Positions 60,101 through 64,000 of a stretch of DNA of 64,000 bases are shown here, piece after piece. Origin of the DNA: Ceratodon purpureus. Its lineage: Eukaryota > Streptophyta > Bryopsida > Pseudoditrichales > Ditrichaceae. Positions within the stretch are counted from its first letter, which is position 1, and every line of letters begins with the position of its first letter. The translations under genes were made by a program, and so were the position numbers. The notes beneath the pieces were generated by a model. It saw only the letters and a list, made by a program, of their open reading frames with translations. It had not been told where the DNA came from and did no database searches. The stretch is taken from the NCBI GenBank assembly GCA_014871385.1, contig CM026421.1:21070865-21134864 (forward strand), in the 5' to 3' direction.

Positions 60101-62288
60101 GGTCATACTCACCATCACCATCAAAAGAAGAAGGATAGAGCCAAAAAACCGGAAGGTTCCGATAAGACTGCTGCGGTGGGGGAAATTTCAGCTGTTGAAG
60201 ATAAGGAGTCTAAATCCCTAGAAACCAAAAACTCGGATATAAAAAAGGTACTGACTGATTGCAGTAAATTTTATGCTCAGAATAATATCAAAGTAAAATA
60301 AACAAGTCCTCTATGTGATCTCACTACCTGTTATTGACCTGATGAGATTTTTTGTGACTAGTACTCCTTGAATCGGTTACTTTCGAGAACTAGTTTGAGT
60401 GGGCAACAGTGTCTTAAGGCACGCCACATTTGATGATGGTGATTGTCTTACTCTCGCTTACATGGTGTTTTTTTATGCGGAATATGATAGCAACAACACA
60501 GTCCAGAGCAGTTGCTGTGCCTCTTGAATATTTGGAGTTCGATTGGATGTATTTGATACAATAATATCTTGAAGCTTTTTCGTACTTATTATTTGTCAAA
60601 CCGCGTATCAGAGGAAAAGTGGTAAGAAGAAAGACACGGCTGCAGTGGACAACGAAATATCTCCAACTCCGGTACCTCCACCTCAGCAAGTGGAGGCTAG
60701 TGGTGGATTTGTCATTGGTTACCTGAACCTCTTCTCTGATGCAGTGGTACGTAAATCGTATTTTTCTCTTAAATGATCACCTTATGTTTCGAAACGCATC
60801 GACTAGTACTGAAAATTGACGTTGATGACCTACGTTTACTTACATTTAGATAGGACAGGTCTGGGATTGTTTACATTCAATTGTAATCTTCTTGGTATCA
60901 TTTTAATGTATAGTCTATTGCAAGATGATTTTCAGGCTGAACGTCCAATTCTAGCACGTTTGATTGTTCTATTGCCAACTTGAAACAAGGAATTACATAT
61001 TGCAATCTCTGGGATTGTAAGATGCTCACAACTAGGCTTTACTTGTTAGACGCCTTAAAGGTGTTGTGGATTCGTTTGGCTCTATTTCTTATTCATGCAA
61101 TCTTCGGGGTTGCATGTTACAGCATAACTTCACAGACGGTATGGCTCTTGGAAGTGCTTTCTTGCTGCACGGCACTGTGGGTGGCTGGTCACGAACTTTG
61201 TTTCTCCTTGCGCATGAGCTTCCCCAGGAGGTCTGCTCCTTTTTCATACGCTAGTTGATGTCATGTACATCCTGATTCTGTAGACTTGCTCAAGGTAGAA
61301 GAGTTCACAATCTTCAAGTGAGGTCCTTCTTGATTGCAAATTGATGGCATCCTGAAAGTGGGTGTTTTTCCAGGATTTAGTGTAATTTTTCTATGTCTGA
61401 ATTGTTCCCAGATGTTCATTGAACGGCTTATCATAAGTGGGGCTTTGACCATTTTTTTTCTTTTGGATCAGGTTGGGGACTTTGGAATCTTGGTGAAATC
61501 TGGCTTCAGTGTGTTCGAGGCCCTTGCATTCAACTTCCTTTCGGCATTGGTTGCCTTAGCTGGAACTGCCGTGGTATGTTCTTTCTAAACCTTTGTCTAG
61601 GCGTGTTGTGCACCATATTAAGAATTCATGTGGAAAATAGCTGGATTTGATAAAAAAATTAAAAATTAAAAAAAATTATAAAAAAAAACATGCTTTGGAG
61701 ATTTTGTCGAGTTTACTCAAACATTGAACATCGTTGTAAGTGTTAATGCCACTGATACATCTTAAGTGTGGATGTTGAAATTTGATTTCTGTTAACCTTC
61801 TTGGTGGATTTGTGACAGGCCCTGATGTTGGGTGGCAGTACGGGTCATTCATCTCTAATAGAAGTAAGCAATTCTTTGAACTTCAACTTGGTTCCGTATT
61901 GTTGATTGTATGTATATGCAAATTTTGTCTGTAGTGCGCATGGATTTCTACATGCTCTCTGGAAGTGCCATGGCCAGGTCGATTAGTTTCATTTAATTCG
62001 AAGAAATCGAGACGAGGGTTGGTGTTTTCTCTGTAATTTCATGTTCAAAAAACGTAAATTGCACTGATTCTGTTTCAGAATCCCTGCAGGATTTCATTCT
62101 TGATACCGTAATGACCTGGTTGCTTGATATTGCAGGGTTTCATAGCAGGTGGGTTCATCTATATGTCAGTAGGTGGAGTCATGCCTAGCATGCATGATCA
62201 GGGTTCCTCCCTTGTATCCACTCTTTCTCAACTTGTGCCCATGGTGCTTGGCATGGGTATAGCTGTTGTGATATCTCTTGCTGAGTGA
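57140..62288 (+). CDS. IAR1: ZIP-family zinc transporter, IAR1 / KE4 (LIV-1) type
   Basis: Predicted to move zinc (and perhaps manganese) from the secretory pathway to the cytosol. Arabidopsis IAR1 mutants respond abnormally to auxin-amino acid conjugates. Eleven exons with matching phases: 57140-58130, 58630-58716, 58965-59014, 59353-59404, 59592-59732, 60018-60247, 60612-60746, 61123-61230, 61472-61573, 61819-61863, 62136-62288; about 697 residues. Signal peptide: MKPLLGGALALLLCLGVVVA. A long acidic luminal part follows, with two LFAxIxEVQ motifs (35-43, 85-93) and a His-rich block (218-285). Membrane segments: first at AMGCSLLVSLASLICLMLLP, second with AGAMLGDAFLHQLPHAF (377-393), a second His block (401-430), LAVLGGILLFFIVEKI, then HNFTDGMALGSAF (563-575) and HELPQEVGDF (593-602), the metal-site motifs (plant HELPQE form). 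It ends MVLGMGIAVVISLAE. The first ATG at 57140 was chosen because it leads into the signal peptide. It is longer than IAR1 (469 as I remember it) because of the N-terminal part. Confidence 0.95.
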
Positions 62289-64000
62289 GTTTGATGAAAC
62301 CACTTTGTTTCACTTGGACATGGAGTGGGCTAGAATGCTAGTCAGATAGAGAATTAAAGGTGCATCTTTTAATTTTCTCTTCCGCTGAAATGCCGTCTTG
62401 ATTCTTCATTCTGAAGGGCAGTGTTTTTGAACGCTGACTACCAAAGTGTAATCAAGTTGGTACATTGAGGATCTTCTGGATGATAGTAGCCTTATGGAGC
62501 AAGGTAATATCTGGAGCTAGATTTTAGTTAGACAGTTTTCTATATTTCCTTGTAAAAAGCAGAAAGAATTAGAAATTTTCCTCATTTATTTTGGGATGCT
62601 TTCAATTACTGCTTATTACAATGAATCTGAGTTATCAATTTTCATGCCTATGTACGTCACGTTTTAAAACGTGATGATCTATGGTTCAGGTAGCTTGTAA
62701 TGCTTCCCAAGTGGCTCTACGTCGTATTAGTACAACAATGTCTGGAGTTCACAAATCACTTGGGAGAATCGACGTGGAAAATTATTTTCATATAATCTGC
62801 ATTAGCTGTTCACAACGAGATGTTCGTGTAGATGTGACCGCAGACCTGGGCCGCAGACAAAAGAGTCGTGACGATTCATTCGATGACGCAACCTCTTTTC
62901 TGATGTTAACATGACGGACGTATTAAGGAGCTGCTGTATCTGGAATCCAGAGTATCATGCCGAAAGAGCAACAGGCTGTAGCACCTAATTGTTCAGATTC
63001 TTCGCGGCTGATAACTTACTTCCAAGGGTCTAGCCTCATGTGAGCTAACTGATTGAAACAGGGGAGCAGCTTGATCTGAGAAGAAGGCAAAACGCACTTG
63101 TTATTAGTATAGGTTTGGTTCCTCATCCATATACGTCTCCGAGTACATGTTTACATGGGTGCTGCGTAATTATAGGCACTTTTTCAATCATTCAGACTTC
63201 TAAGTGACTGGGACAGATACTTGGTGGGGAATATCGATTCTCATCAACTTGGTCACCACCGAGTCCTACAGCAATCAAATCTGGAGAAGATTGCAACTGA
63301 GAAGGTATGTTTGAGCAATTCTCAAAATAAACTCTTGATTCATCGAAAGGGGCGGGAGAAGTACATCCGATTCTCCCTGTAGGATGCAGTACGGTATGAG
63401 GATTCAGCATGATCTGCCGAATAAAATTTTGAAAAATCTGATTACATGTGTTCATGAAGAAGATAATTTCTTAAAAAAATATTCTCATTCAACATTCTGT
63501 TCTTGAAGAGAGGTCTTGGGAGGATCTAATAGAAACCATTGAAGAGTACTGTTCAAGTGTCTTGCTCTTCACAGCATTTACCTGTTCAATGTCCCCATTG
63601 TGAACCAACTGCTGTATACTGATAATTGTGGGAATCGAAATTTGAAAGATCTTCTGGTAAGCAAATTTTAATACTCCTACTCCAATCCATGTTATCTAAT
63701 TGCCTTGACATATTAATGTGAGTTTGATTAGTGTTCGGAAATTGCTTGGAGAACCTGATTTAGAGGTCGATGATACAATAATCCTCAGACAGAATTGCAG
63801 GTTAAGTCTACATTAATGGTACTCCTAGATTTTGTTTTCATTTGTGTTCTTGAGTAAATGGCTAGTTGAACTCCAAAGGTAGATTGTTGGATAATTTCTT
63901 AGATTCTGTGTCTTTGAATTTGAAGAAGTCGGAGTGACAATCGGTCAGTTGAATCAACTAATACCACACAGCTCTGCTACCTCGGCAGGTTGATCTTGCG
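62289..64000. other. 3' flank of the ZIP gene; nothing further recognised
   Basis: The first few hundred bases probably include the 3' UTR. Beyond that, composition is near average, and open frames (62681-62914 plus, 63192-63455 minus) have no recognisable domain. An exon of a gene lying to the right cannot be excluded. Confidence 0.4.

Noticed and set aside
1-64000. LTR retrotransposons, endogenous viruses or Polinton-like elements
   Set aside because: No long direct terminal repeats, primer-binding sites, or gag, integrase, capsid or polymerase motifs were recognised by eye. Small or very decayed pieces could be missed.

Overview
This is nuclear DNA from a land plant: intron-rich genes with GT-AG junctions, plant-specific families (an ECT-type YTH protein, a GIL1/IRKI DUF641 protein, a TIR-NBS-LRR receptor, an IAR1-type ZIP transporter) and a plant tRNA-His(GUG). 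The genes are few and lie in wide AT-rich, repeat-filled spaces. The wording of the TIR domain (FLSHSG..KPFVEQLCEDLE) reminds me of receptors of seed-free plants (mosses, liverworts, lycophytes) more than of angiosperms. I cannot name the species. No prokaryotic operon, CRISPR array or recognisable retrovirus-like element was seen.

Layout. 1-17300 is repeat land: a long inverted-repeat element cut by the left edge, TTAA-bounded elements, SINE-like insertions and a degenerate minisatellite carrying a LINE tail. 17300-24920 holds a GC-rich promoter/5' leader and a nine-coding-exon m6A-reader gene (+). 24921-35687 is intergenic, with a TTAA element interrupted by a Mutator-like MITE, and a decayed Tc1-like transposase. 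tRNA-His lies at 35688-35758 (+). A GIL1/IRKI-like gene lies at 36390-39410 (-). 39843-49334 is again mostly elements (three TTAA copies, one Harbinger/Tourist-like MITE). 50138-54167 is a TIR-NBS-LRR gene in five coding exons (-). A SINE-like sequence and a 907-bp foldback element separate it from the ZIP transporter gene, 57140-62288 (+, eleven exons). The last 1.7 kb shows nothing I can identify.

The genes are not a cluster with one shared function: one reads mRNA methylation, one belongs to a light/gravity growth family, one is an immune receptor, and one is a secretory-pathway zinc transporter. The best leads are the TTAA-bounded family (termini CCCCTAAA, piggyBac-like), a 41-bp-stem hairpin in an intron of the m6A-reader gene, an AUG-stop mini-uORF just before the zinc transporter start, and a Tc1-type DD34E transposase relic, a class unusual in plants.

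All exon models were built by eye from reading frame, splice consensus and remembered family sequence. No alignment or transcript data were available.
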